A stretch of 64,000 nt of DNA, taken from positions 3,038,001 to 3,102,000 of the forward strand of contig NC_060024.1 of assembly GCF_021134715.1 (NCBI RefSeq), read 5' to 3'. Both the position numbers and the translations under genes were made by a program. The stretch comes from Daphnia pulex (lineage: Eukaryota; Arthropoda; Branchiopoda; Diplostraca; Daphniidae). Shown here in pieces: positions 21,993 through 31,231 of the stretch. How positions within the stretch are numbered: position 1 is the first letter of the stretch; each line of letters starts with the position of its first letter. The notes below the pieces were generated by a model. The model worked only from the letters and a program-made list of their open reading frames with translations. It was not told the DNA's origin and did no database searches.

Positions 21993-22434
21993 TCAAATCG
22001 AGTCAAGGCGTGGCTCAGGTGCGTACGTTTCTTCGTAGTCGACGCCGTACTGCTGGTGACATCCAACAACTGTCAATCTTCCTTTAAAGCGTGGGGCCAC
22101 GAAATCTGGCTGCAGTGGGTCTCCATAGCCCGGCTTATATTTCCCAACCCATTTGTGAGGCAGTATAGCGCACTCAGTTGGTACTTGGGATTTGGGGATG
22201 AGCACCCACGATTTGTTCTTGATCTGAGAGTCATACTCTGCCTTGAAAGCTGGTAACCACTGTTCCGCATATCTTGATTCCACCGCTTGTTTGTAGGTTT
22301 GTGGTTCATCAATTTCTAGTTCGAAAAATGAAGAGCGCTTAGGGGCTGGATCAGTGGATGCTGCATTTCCGAATGATTCCATATATTCAACGTATCGATC
22401 CGTGTATCTTGGCACGCGGCCGGATCTTGTTGGT
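21993..22434 (-). pseudogene. Copia-2 reverse transcriptase, N-terminal part
   Basis: Begins in the linker (PTRSGRVPRYTDRYVEYMES) after intron C and enters RT (EPQTYKQAVESRYAEQWLPA, then KSWVLIPKSQVP and HKWVGKYKPGYGD). It is open until the TGA near 21990; the coding sense resumes in the same frame directly after that codon, so it looks like one nonsense mutation. Confidence 0.9.
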
Positions 22435-22499
22435 CTATGAAATATATATAGAAGGTGGTGAGCGCCAGTAATTGTTTCGTAACGGCGATTAGTTTTTAC
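22435..22499 (-). other. Putative intron C of copia-2 (65 bp)
   Basis: Donor CGAAG|GTAAAAAC and acceptor TTTCATAG|A, phase 2, restoring an AGA codon. Reading through is not compatible with the downstream RT frame. Confidence 0.65.
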
Positions 22500-22768
22500 C
22501 TTCGATAATTGTGTGATTCGTGAATCGATATTGGTGGGGCGTCAACGTTGGGGACTTCATCCGCTTCTTGATTCTTGTTGGTGTGATCAGGAGTCACAAC
22601 GTGAACAGGTTCCGCATCCGCAACGTCGAGGACTTCCGTACCATTTCTGCCGCCAGGAGCCCGTTCAATCTCCTTCTCTAAGGCCTCGACTTGGGAAGCT
22701 TCTTCGACTGATGCATCTTGATTATCGGCTTTGTCTTGGCTTTCATCTACACCTTCGATTAGTTGAGT
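22500..22768 (-). pseudogene. Copia-2 acidic integrase-RT linker
   Basis: Open phase-0-start exon starting TQLIEGVDESQDKADNQDAS, rich in acidic residues and ending HESHNYR. It corresponds to the acidic linker of copia-1 by place and composition, but the residues are hardly conserved. Confidence 0.75.
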
Positions 22769-22897
22769 CTGGTGGAAAAAAAACGGATATATATACATAA
22801 TATATATATAAATATATAAATATACACATACATAAATATATATACACAAAAATAGATTTTGTTTGTTTATGTATGGCTACTAGTATAAGCAAGATAC
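22769..22897 (-). other. Putative intron B of copia-2 (129 bp)
   Basis: Donor AATCAG|GTATCTTG and acceptor TTTTTTTTCCACCAG|ACT, phase 0. The interior is a TA-rich simple sequence with a stop soon after the donor. It occupies the same integrase-linker junction and phase as 2411-2337 in copia-1. Confidence 0.7.
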
Positions 22898-24043
22898 CTG
22901 ATTAAGTACTTCTACTAATAGTTGCATTGGTTCCATTGGGCTATTGCCCTTTACAGCTGTGAGTGGGTGATCTCCAATCAGGATTGTTTCATCGAAGGTC
23001 ACATCACGGGAAACGATTATTTTCCTCTCGACAGGGTTCCAAAGTCGCCAGGCCTTTTGATTTTCACCGTAGCCGACCATCCAACATGCTTCGCCTTTAG
23101 GATCTAGTTTCTTGCGTAGCTGGTCGGGAACTTGCGCGTATGCGCGGCAGCCGAGAACCCTTAGGTGGGCCACCGATGGTTTCTTGCTGAATAATTTCTC
23201 AAACGGAGTGACTTCTGTGTGGCTGGTAAGAGTCCGGTAAAATATGTAAACGATAGACAGAAGAAATTCGCCCCAGAGTTCTCTGACTTCATTTCTGATG
23301 TTGCACGGAAGTTGGTTGCTGTTGTCGTTAGTGTACAGGCCACTTCTCACGGCCTCTACAACTGTACGCATTGTTCTCTCGAAACGAGAGTTTTGTTGTG
23401 GAGTGTACCTAGCAAGAGTTTGATGAATAAGGCCAGTACGTTTTTTGTATTCGCTAAAGTTTCCGCCGAGGATGTCGGTTCCTTGGTCCGTACTGAGTAT
23501 TTTTATTGGCCTTCCGGTTTGGGTTTTCATCATTTCTGCAAATTCCATGAAATGCGTGCCAGCTTCGTTTTTCGTCTTCATGAGTTTGGCTACTGTATAA
23601 CTGCTGTTGTCGTCTTTGAAAATGACGAAGAAGCGATGGCCTTCAGGAGTTGGCACGTGTAATAGACCCCCGACATCGGAGTGGATCAAGTCGCCGATAT
23701 TTTCCGCGCTTCCGCATCCGGTTGGGAACTTGCTACGGTGGAGTTTTCCAAAGATGCAACCTTCGCATATGAGTGGTTTTTTGACGTCGTTGAGGTGCAG
23801 GCCGTATACTGCTTTAGATTTGTTGATCTTTGAAATGTCCTGACAGTTGAGATGGCCGAATCTTCTATGCCAAAGTTCGAGGGACGCCTTGGTACTCCCA
23901 TTACCAACACCGTAGAGCGCTGTTGAAGATTCTTCGTTCAGTTCCGTTGGGTTTTTGGTCGTAGCGCATAATCTGTAGAGAGAGTTTTCGACACGAGAGC
24001 CAGTCATGAATTTTTCGTTAGTTTCCTTATTAGCGAAAAAGAC
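22898..24043 (-). pseudogene. Copia-2 GAG-pre-integrase and integrase
   Basis: A single long open exon. The zinc-binding part has LELWHRRFGHLNCQDI and LICEGCIFGKLHRSKFPTG (HHCC). The catalytic core has LIHSDVGG, ILSTDQGTD and RYTPQQNSRFERTMRT, so D, D and E are all present. It continues with LWGEFLLSIVYIFYRTL and VLGCRAYAQVPDQLRKKLD. No break is visible in the exon itself. It would join element cDNA to host DNA in the nucleus. Confidence 0.92.
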
Positions 24044-24114
24044 CTGTTGGTAACGAAATATTTATAAACATAAATCTCGAGTCATGACTGCAATTTTTAC
24101 GAGTTGTATCATAC
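24044..24114 (-). other. Putative protease-region intron of copia-2 (71 bp)
   Basis: Donor ACACAG|GTATGATAC and acceptor CGTTACCAACAG|GTC, phase 0, between TDTQ and VFFANKETNEK. Copia-1 has continuous coding sequence at the same place, so this intron is present in only one of the two elements. Confidence 0.65.
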
Positions 24115-25090
24115 CTGTGTATCAGTGAACTCAACATTGACGTTACAGTCGGTGGCTGCTCCAATTGAAAAAGATTAATTCCAAGGCCGGGAACGTATAA
24201 CACGTCGTGGAATGTTTCTTCAAGCTTCACACCATCTACTTCTGTAATGACGTCGATGTTTCCTATACCAAGGGCTTGTAGTTCAACACCACCAATTCCG
24301 TTAATTTTCCATGTTCCGGGTGGCATTATTTTGAAAGTGGTGAAGAAGGACCGTTGATCAGTCATGCGATTGGTTGCGCCCGAATCAGCGTTCCAGACCT
24401 TGTGTTCCCGTGCAACCAGACACAATGACGAAGAGATACAGCCAAAGCCTCTTTTCTTGTTGAGGTTTTCGTTTCTCGCTTGTCCACGTTCTTCTTCTCT
24501 TTTTGTTGGACACTGATAAGCTTTGTGTCCGTTTCCATTGCAGTTGAAGCAGACGACTGTGCCGGCGTGTTGGCTGCTTTGCTGCTGATCGTTTTGTTGT
24601 TGTCCATCTTTTCGAGCGTATGAGTGGTTGTGCGGATAGGAGCTACCACCACCTCTACCTCTTCTTCCTCCTCGGCCTCTGCCAAGTCCTCGCCATTCAC
24701 CCGTAAAGTAAGGACCTCGTCCGCGGCCACGAAATCCACCTTGCGCGTGTGCTGCGTTGTCGAAACTTTGCCCTGAGGATGTCTTTGCAGCGCTCTCCCC
24801 AGCGAAAGCGGCGGCCTTAGGTGTGTGAAACGCAAAGAAGGCCGCATCGGTCGGATCCATCGCGCCGTTGTTGGCCGCTCTGCTGATGGCTTCTTCGTTT
24901 ACCAGTCTTGGTGTTAGGTTTGATATCGTTTGCTCGTTCCTTGGTAGATTGTCCCAAGCTGAACGGAATGAGCGAAAACTGGGGGGTAGTGTTTGGATAA
25001 TTTTCACAACGAGTTGTTGTTCAGTGACAGGTGATTCCAAGTTTCTCAGCTCTTCTGCCAAGTTTTTGTATACTGCCACATTTAAGTACT
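24115..25090 (-). pseudogene. Copia-2 gag (middle and C-terminal) and protease
   Basis: Starts with a split GAG codon, then YLNVAVYKNLAEEL. The gag core ILVKIIQTLPPSF-like block and NLTPRLVNEEAISRA are followed by an RGG-type Arg/Gly-rich stretch and a zinc knuckle CFNCNGNGHKAYQC. The protease has WNADSGATNRMTDQRSF and ETFHDVLYVPGLGINLF. One T is missing from a T-run near 24170, which shifts the frame just before the end of the exon. Arg/Gly-rich regions and knuckles bind element RNA. Confidence 0.9.
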
Positions 25091-25164
25091 CTGTGTTCTG
25101 TGAACGGTAATCATGTGTGAGTCAACAAGATTCTTTAGTTTTATGAACTGTATAGTTAGTATAC
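25091..25164 (-). other. Putative gag intron of copia-2 (74 bp)
   Basis: Donor CCTG|GTATACTAAC and acceptor AACACAG|AG, phase 1, splitting the codon after the proline of the gag DP(E/D)-type motif exactly as in copia-1. An upstream CAG is an alternative acceptor but gives the wrong frame. Confidence 0.7.
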
Positions 25165-25402
25165 CAGGATTGTATTTGTAGTTGAAAAATTTCTCTAGCA
25201 GTAGATTGCCGTTGATAGGAGCAGCGTTGGCGTATTGCAGTATCAGACGCTCCCACATTTCCGCGGAGGACGCGCATCCTTCGATGAGAGTTTGCTGTGG
25301 TCCCTCAACGTTGCAGAATATTATAATTCTCGCCTCTGCATCCTTCATGTCCCAAGCCTCTATCAGATTTTGGTTCGCGACTTCCTCGTTCTCATTGAGG
25401 TT
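25165..25402 (-). pseudogene. Copia-2 gag exon 2
   Basis: Acceptor TTGACAG|AACCTC, phase 0. It encodes NQNLIEAWDMKDAEARIIIF, GCASSAEMWERLILQYANAA and FFNYKYNP, colinear with the copia-1 gag exon. It is open throughout. Confidence 0.85.
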
Positions 25403-26237
25403 CTGTCAATAATTGAACATAACGTTAATTAATTGGCGTGCGTAATAGGCCACGTCTGCGGAGATGAGATCTCAATGAACGGCATAATTTTGTGTGAATT
25501 CTCAATAGAATAAACAGTGATACTCTGGTATTCTGTCGTGTCGTGGTACGCGCATAAAATATGTATACATACATATATTTATATATAAATATACATATAT
25601 AATTGTTTTAATCAAACGATCGTGACTTTCACCACTCGTTAGACGCGAGTGTGGCGTGTGTGAGGCCTGAGTGACGTGAACGATCGTTTGTCCCAAGCAA
25701 ATGCGTTTACACGACTTACAACGACATAAACCTTCTTCACAAATCATGCTAGAATGGCAGTATAGTGTTTCTATTTCAGACCGAGGCTGTATAATGAGAG
25801 GATTAATTCAGACTGCTTTAGCCGAAAACAAAATCTAGCTTACAAGTATCATGTGAAATGCCTATCTGAAAGAAACACTATTTACAACTGCAAAATTGAA
25901 CAATAAGCCAACCATTTAATGTTTTTCCATCATCAGGTAGTGTCATGTTTCTATACCAACACGTGGCTGCAAAGAAGTAAGTCTGACCCCACGATTACTG
26001 TAATTCGTTTCAGAATAAGAAAAACTGGTCATTGACTTCATTCTGAGCAGTCGTTGGGTAGAAACATCACTTACAACTACTCGTAAAATCTCTTTCTTCT
26101 ATGTCCCGGAAATAGCTCAGTCTTTTGCCATCATTACAATTTTTGTCTCTCTCCTTTTCTTTTGCAAAAAAAAATTCTCAAAATTCAAGCCTTTTTCTTT
26201 GTCTCGCAAGACGTCTACATAGAAAGACAATAATTAC
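25403..26237 (-). other. Putative first intron of copia-2 (835 bp)
   Basis: Donor CCG|GTAATTATTG and acceptor TTCAATTATTGACAG, phase 0. It contains TA-rich sequence near 25550-25600 and no recognisable coding region. It joins the short gag N-terminal exon to the rest of gag. Confidence 0.6.
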
Positions 26238-26387
26238 CGGTTCGGGTCGAGGTTCAAGTCTCGTGACGACGTTGAAAACACGTGCTCGTTGCAGCAGCAG
26301 TGTACACCCATATCTAAACGAGGTCCATTTTTCTGGACCGCTCAGCTTCGTTATTCTGTTGACTTCTCTCGCGGCTTCGTGATTCAT
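26238..26387 (-). pseudogene. Copia-2 gag exon 1 (N-terminus)
   Basis: Starts at ATG (26387), 50 codons: MNHEAAREVNRITKLSGPEK, then WTSFRYGCTLLLQRARVF, the usual N-terminal copia gag motif (L.GPENW...). It begins only about 25 bp after the primer site, leaving a very short leader. Confidence 0.8.
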
Positions 26388-26410
26388 TCTTGTCAATTAA
26401 TCGGCGTGTT

Positions 26411-26424
26411 CTGGGCCCATAACC
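26411..26424 (-). other. Copia-2 primer-binding site (half initiator-tRNA)
   Basis: Minus strand GGTTATGGGCCCAG directly after the 5' LTR is complementary to the anticodon stem-loop of initiator methionine tRNA. This is the half-tRNA priming known for Drosophila copia. Confidence 0.8.
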
Positions 26425-26699
26425 TGTTAAAATAAATAAGATACAATGAACTTGGGTATATTGTTGATGACACCAGTGATACACAAGTCACATTTGAGAC
26501 ACACACGAATCACAGAGCACATACACCGTTACCTCAATCCCCAAGAACAAAGACAAGAAGGAGGAAAAAGGAAGCCCCCTTTTCTAAGATGACTCCCTCC
26601 CACGTTGCCAGACTTAAAGTAAAGCCTGGTGTCGTCACTTGTTCTAAAGAAGGGGAAGGAGGTAAAGCGGGTTTGCCAAATGGACGGCCGTTTCTAAAA
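26425..26699 (-). repeat. Copia-2 5' LTR
   Basis: 275 bp, homologous to 20378-20657. The ATCTC duplication begins at 26700. Read on the minus strand it starts TTTTAGAAACGG and ends AACA. Confidence 0.9.
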
Positions 26700-27173
26700 A
26701 TCTCTGCCAAAATTCTGGCGTCTGAAGCTCCAGCAGGCATACCCCTTGGTCTGCACAGAAAAAGAGTGTTGCGCTCGGAAATGTTTTCCATGTGGAACGC
26801 AGCCTGGCAAAATGCAAACACGGGTGCCCAGACCCGCTTGTTCCTTCCCTCAGTGGAATCCACCTTAATTTTGTCTTCCTCTAAACTACCGTTCTTTCTC
26901 TGCAGCTTTCTCTCGGGCCACTGCGGTCTAAAAAATTTTCTTTCTAAAATCAAAAGGTCCCCGTCACCGCTCTTTCCCTGCCTGTCGGGGGAAGTGGAAT
27001 ACGCAGCTCACTTTTTGTTTGTCTGTGTAAGCCACGTCGCACACCGAGTCCGCCTTATTGATTCTGCAGCTGAGTTAAAGTTATCTTGGCCTGTCTCACT
27101 AGATGCCATCTCCCAATCGAAAACTCTGTGGTCCGCGTTTGTCAAATTCCTTTGTTCCATCAAAAGACTATAA
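26700..27173 (+). pseudogene. Non-LTR ORF2, C-terminal part after the copia-2 insertion
   Basis: The frame resumes exactly at the 5 bp target duplication and runs through FLSGHCGLKNFLSKI and a degenerate Cys/His tail (CLSGEVEYAAHFLFVC) to a TAA at 27171-27173. This tail is typical of R1/Jockey ORF2 proteins. The open frame at 26589-26699 just upstream belongs to the copia LTR, not to this protein. Confidence 0.8.
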
Positions 27174-27691
27174 CCATCATTACCTTCCCCATTTATTTAT
27201 ATTTTTTCTCTTCTCTTAATTGCGATTTGGCCACTCCTTTTGTTTTCGCATGAGTCCCTCGTGCCTTAATTTCTGTTGTATTTGACCCTGCTGTCACCCT
27301 CTGGCTCTAGCGGGCGCCTTAACCAGAACGTGGACGAAAGAGACGTCCGTTGCTTCGCGGTGCTGGTGGAAACCAAATCAGCATCGCGTCGCTCCGGACC
27401 ATCTAAGTGGTCGACAGCAGCAGATTTTACTCAGTCTGTTCTCGGTCTGTTCAGCCGGAATGCTCTCCTCTGCCTAAATATCGTGTGCCGTTCCACTTCT
27501 TTCTTTTTAGAACGCCAGTTCTCCTCCCGATCTTTCGCTCCTACTCCTGCCTAAATTTTATTCTTGGTTCCCTCTTCTGCCTACCCCTTTTCTTTTCTTA
27601 TTTTATCTCTCCTTCATATTATTTTGACTTTATATTTTACCGTGTCCTGACAATAAATTGGTAACATTCGCCTTCGGCGAATATACACCTT
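27174..27691 (+). other. Non-LTR 3' UTR
   Basis: About 500 bp, pyrimidine-rich, with no supported gene. The open frames at 27276-27664 have no recognisable motifs. It ends in a stem-loop and poly-A. Confidence 0.65.
27666..27682 (+). other. 3'-terminal stem-loop of the non-LTR element
   Basis: ATTCGCC TTC GGCGAAT is a perfect 7 bp stem with a 3-base loop, nine bases before the poly-A. Some non-LTR reverse transcriptases recognise a 3' hairpin of their RNA. That role is inferred here from position only. Confidence 0.7.
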
Positions 27692-27700
27692 AAAAAAAAA
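27692..27700 (+). other. Poly-A tail of the non-LTR element
   Basis: Nine A's directly before the right target-site duplication, as expected for target-primed reverse transcription. Confidence 0.75.
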
Positions 27701-27702
27701 TA

Positions 27703-27830
27703 ATCCTCTATCATGCAAATTTACCGCCGGAGGCAATGTGTGAATATCCTCCAAACTTCAAATTTACCGCCGGAGGCAATGCGTGAAAACCTCCCATTGG
27801 TAATTTTACCGCCGTAGGCAATGGCACTTT
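27703..27830. repeat. 42-43 bp minisatellite, right part
   Basis: Starts with the right 12 bp target duplication (27703-27714) and holds about three units (CAAATTTACCGCCGGAGGCA). It is the continuation of the array at 15365-15658. Confidence 0.85.
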
Positions 27831-28114
27831 TGCAGAGTTTGCATAAACAATGAGACTGTTGGTATAGTTAGAATTCCTCGATAAAGAATAACAGGAGATT
27901 AAACGATAAAATGAGACCAACAGCCATTAAGTAACGGGCAGGATGAGAATGACGGGCAGGGTGTTAATGGGCAACAAAAAATTTAATCGCTGTAAGTAAA
28001 AAAGAAAATTTGCAGCAACACCCAATGATGCCACGACGACCAATTTATCAACCAAAAACACAAATAACTGCATTTAACTTTGCCGATGCAAGCGGCCGAA
28101 GAGTGGCGCGGCTA

Positions 28115-28735
28115 AAGAGTGGAGCCCACGCTGCATAGGTAACGTTGCCAAGCTAGATTGTATTGTTTTACCCCAAACACTGTAGGCTCAAGGCAGATGA
28201 ATAACACGGAATTTCGGGCGCGGGCCCACGAAGGGGGCCCGTGACCGAAGTTGCAAATCACTTAAGAAAAAATAATATGCCTATACAAGCAGCCATAACG
28301 AAAAAATCACAAAGCAGATGCAACGTTGCCAACCGAAATTTCTTTTTCACGTATGACACTGACTGCTCAAGGAAGGCCTTTAGCCAAAAGTCGGACTTAG
28401 AACTGAGACAACTAGGACCGGCCTCAGAAGGGCTAAAATTTACTAGGTTGTGTCGAATCGTATCGATATACGTTGCGGCATAGGCAACGTTGCCAAGCTA
28501 GAATATATATTTTTTTTAACTCCAGACTCTGTTTGATCAAGGTGGGTAATTGACAATAGTGCAATTCTTTTTTTAGAATTGACATTGAAAACTCAAGTTA
28601 GTACTGCAATAATAAGTGTAACCTCTTAAGCAGAAAAAAGTTACAAAAAATTGTTTTTAATGTTCAAGACTGATTGCTCAAGGAAGGCATTTAGCAAAAA
28701 GTCCGACTTAACAATAGGCCCTGAATTTGTCATTT
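28115..28735. repeat. Degenerate tandem duplication of about 310-340 bp
   Basis: Two blocks recur in order: the CATAGG(T/C)AACGTTGCCAA block at about 28135 and 28477, and TGCTCAAGGAAGGC(C/A)TTTAG with AAAGTC(G/C)GACTTA at about 28363 and 28676. The first block also occurs at 14975. No coding region. Confidence 0.65.
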
Positions 28736-29066
28736 AAGACAGTTTTCAACCGACTTACGACTATCCATTTGGCGAACTGATAATCTTGCTTTTCTATCTT
28801 AATCCGGTGGTCTTATTGTTGTCTGTGGCATGTAATCGCTTAAATGGCTAGATTTAGCTCGTTTCTGTCATTACTGAAGTTTGAAAAATATGTAACCCGA
28901 TAGTTGATCATGTCCATCAAGATACATCCATTTTCAAGTAGGCTTTTTGAAACGGGGCCCGTGTTGCTAAACATTTCCAACCGTCGACAAAATGTGTGTC
29001 AACCGGTATGGATTGCAGTAGGGCTGTGCACGTTTCTTTTGCATTTGCTCAGTCTAAATTAACAGT
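28736..29066. other. No gene recognised
   Basis: About 330 bp without motifs, upstream of the gypsy pol fragment. Confidence 0.4.
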
Positions 29067-29669
29067 TTACAATATGCGTACATGCTTGGACACCAGACAG
29101 AAGTATATCTTATGTAGTTTTACCGTGACTACGATCCTTCCTCCTGGATTGGCCAGAAGTCCGTTGGGAAGGATTTGAAATTCGTCCTCTTTTTCGAATT
29201 TATTTCTCTCCTCTACAGGCTTATTTTGTTCTGCCATAATTGTTTGGCAGAATGTGTCTTCCTTTTGAGCGATAATCAAGTCGTCAATTGCGAAGTTGTT
29301 AGACACTATCAGGTGCACTGGTATTCGTCTCAAGGCATCAGCATTTTGATGCATCTTTCCGGGCCAGTATTTAATTTCCATGTTAAATTGTTGCAGGTAT
29401 AGAGCCCATCTTGTGAGACGGCCTGCAGATTCTCGTTTAGTCATTAAGTATTCGGGGGCTGCATGGTCAGTTACTATGGTAAATAACGAGCCATACAGGT
29501 AGGGGGGAAAGGCTTTTACCGTGTGGATGATGGCGTAAGCTTCAATTTCAGTTTTGCACCATTTGACTTGGGTTTCCGTTAAGTTTTTAGACGTATAAGC
29601 GATGGGGTTTTCTCGTGATAGTGGAATATTATCCTCGTGGACGTCTTGGTTTTCCTTAGGTGACGGCAA
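29067..29669 (-). pseudogene. Gypsy-type RNase H to integrase fragment
   Basis: The open minus-strand frame contains ENPIAYTSKNLTETQVKWCK and TEIEAYAIIHTVKAFPPYLY, then the RNase H motif FTIVTDHAAPEYLM, and LTRWALYLQQFNMEIKYWPG with HQNADALRRIP. This is the classic Ty3/gypsy RNase H tail leading toward integrase. The integrase core is missing. A short RT relic (CIANKYRFSKEEVRYLGHIV) lies upstream in the minus sense at about 29820-29885. Confidence 0.85.
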
Positions 29670-29819
29670 TTAGACGCCATCGTAGCACGTCTGCTTCTCA
29701 GTACCCCGTTTCCATGGTACTTTTCTTTTTGTAAGCTAGATGAGTACATGGGTCTTGTTGATGAAATTGTAATTATGTTCTGTAGTTCGTTACTGATATA
29801 ATAACTTCGATTCCTCCTT

Positions 29820-29885
29820 AGGATACGATATGTCCTAAATATCTCACTTCTTCCTTTGAGAAACGATACTTATTGGCAATGCACT
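29820..29885 (-). pseudogene. Gypsy-type reverse transcriptase relic
   Basis: The peptide YRFSKEEVRYLGHIV is the conserved end of a Ty3/gypsy RT domain (usual form C.F....V.FLGH.VS). It belongs with the RNase H fragment at 29067-29669. Confidence 0.6.
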
Positions 29886-30427
29886 ATTTGATAGATTTAA
29901 CTTACGTAGAAGCATAAAAACTTCTCTAAGGGTAAAATATGTTTTGAGTGTGCCTGGTTTGAGTTTATACGATAATGAGAGTTTTGACACACGTTGGGTC
30001 AACACTCGAGAATGTTTTAGCTCCACTATCGGTTTCTTAGACAAGGGATACGTTGAAAAGGGTTAAGATAGAACGCCATAGTAATGTTTTCTTCTTGACT
30101 TCAAAAAGGGTTTTTGAAACGAGAGGGAAGCAGACTTATGATTTAATAGTCTTTAATTAGTAGCTAAAAAAAGGACGTTTGAGTTAAGCGATAAGCTTGA
30201 TAATTTTAGAAGGGTTTTACTAAGTAACACTACGCAAGGAAAATTGAATATTTTAAAATTAAAGTTGAGAATTCAGGGGTTGTCCTCGTCGATGGAACTA
30301 ATATAATATGTGGTGTAAATATGGTGGAAATAATATATGGTGTCATCAGCTGGTTCTTGTACTTCTCCAACAAAATTTATGTTGGTAAGTTTTGATTGTA
30401 GTTCCTTGTTTTCTTTCTGTTGCTGTT

Positions 30428-31032
30428 TTAGGGTCGTACTTGTGTATCAATATTAGAACTGATGAAAGTAGGCAGTTTTAGTACTCCACCGCTCGTTTCA
30501 GTTTTGTAGAGAGTGGTTTCACATCTCAATGCTGCTTTTTGTGCATCATCCCAATTAGTAACTTCTCGGAGCATTTGGTTCAAAACCACGAGTGTTTTAA
30601 TCGGCTTCAAGATGCCTTTGAGGAGGATCTTGACGAGTAAATCATTTTTTATCGCTAAGTTATTGTTACCCGTGTCATCGTATATAGCTTTGTAGGAGCC
30701 ATTAATTTTGTAGATAAACATTCGGACAGGTTGGTTGGGTTTTTGGGTCAGGTTCTCTAGTTTTTGTATCTGCTTGTCTCTGTCGGCTGGATGTTTGAAG
30801 TGGTCTTTCATAGCATGGTTCCATACGGCGTAGGCTTCGTTTGGGTGAGCTCGAGTGCACTGAGAGTGCCATTTTTAGGCAGGACCTTTGAGTCTTGAAG
30901 CAAAATTTTGTTTTTTAATTGCATCGTCCCAATTTGGGATGGTGGCGATTGCTTCTGCTTCGGAGAGCCATGATGAGATGTAGTGGTCTGTGGCGTTACC
31001 GCCGAAAAAGAAGATGGTCTGGATGTCTTCAC
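30428..31032 (-). pseudogene. Gypsy-type gag fragment
   Basis: Two overlapping frames together show a retroelement gag core: an FGGNATDHYISSWLSE-like start, NEAYAVWNHAMKDHFKHPAD, RDKQIQKLENLTQKPNQPVR and KNDLLVKILLKGILKP. The order (gag upstream of RNase H on the minus strand) suggests the same decayed gypsy element as 29067-29885, with most of pol missing between. Confidence 0.65.
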
Positions 31033-31231
31033 GTCGGTTTAGTGCCGTGATAAGGTCTTGTAAGGCGTACGCAATGATATGAGAATTAGATAGGTTCGGG
31101 TTTGGTTGTAGGAAGAACGTTGATGGTGAAGGCTATGATGAATCAATGGGTAATAGGGGGTATATGGTTGGAGTTGATTGCGATCCCGAAGGGCGAAGCT
31201 AATAATCGCATATGCAGAAAAAAAAGCCATG

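Larger units (their letters stand above)
20378..26699 (-). mobile_element. Copia-2: nearly complete intron-bearing Ty1/copia element
   Basis: 6.3 kb with two LTRs, polypurine tract, half-tRNA primer site and 5 bp target duplication. The coding exons (minus) are 26387-26238, 25402-25165, 25090-24115, 24043-22898, 22768-22500 and 22434-20681. They are separated by five GT-AG introns whose phases agree. The breaks are a one-base loss near 24170, a TGA near 21990 and two one-base losses near 21245 and 20890. The LTRs differ at roughly ten or more sites over about 275 bp by eye, so the insertion is not recent. Confidence 0.9.
15659..27702 (+). mobile_element. Non-LTR retrotransposon (R1/Jockey type), split by copia-2
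   Basis: Net length is about 5.7 kb after subtracting copia-2. The order is GC-rich 5' leader (15659-16183), ORF1 with three zinc knuckles, ORF2 with endonuclease, RT and a C-terminal Cys/His tail, then a 3' UTR with stem-loop and poly-A. A 12 bp target duplication flanks it. No RNase H domain was recognised, which fits R1/Jockey-like groups, but the clade is uncertain. Several stops show it is dead. Confidence 0.9.

Noticed and set aside
26230..26270. tRNA-like B box and T-arm (CGAGGTTCAAGTCTCGT)
   Set aside because: On the other strand it encodes the end of copia-2 gag exon 1; no A box or acceptor stem accompanies it.
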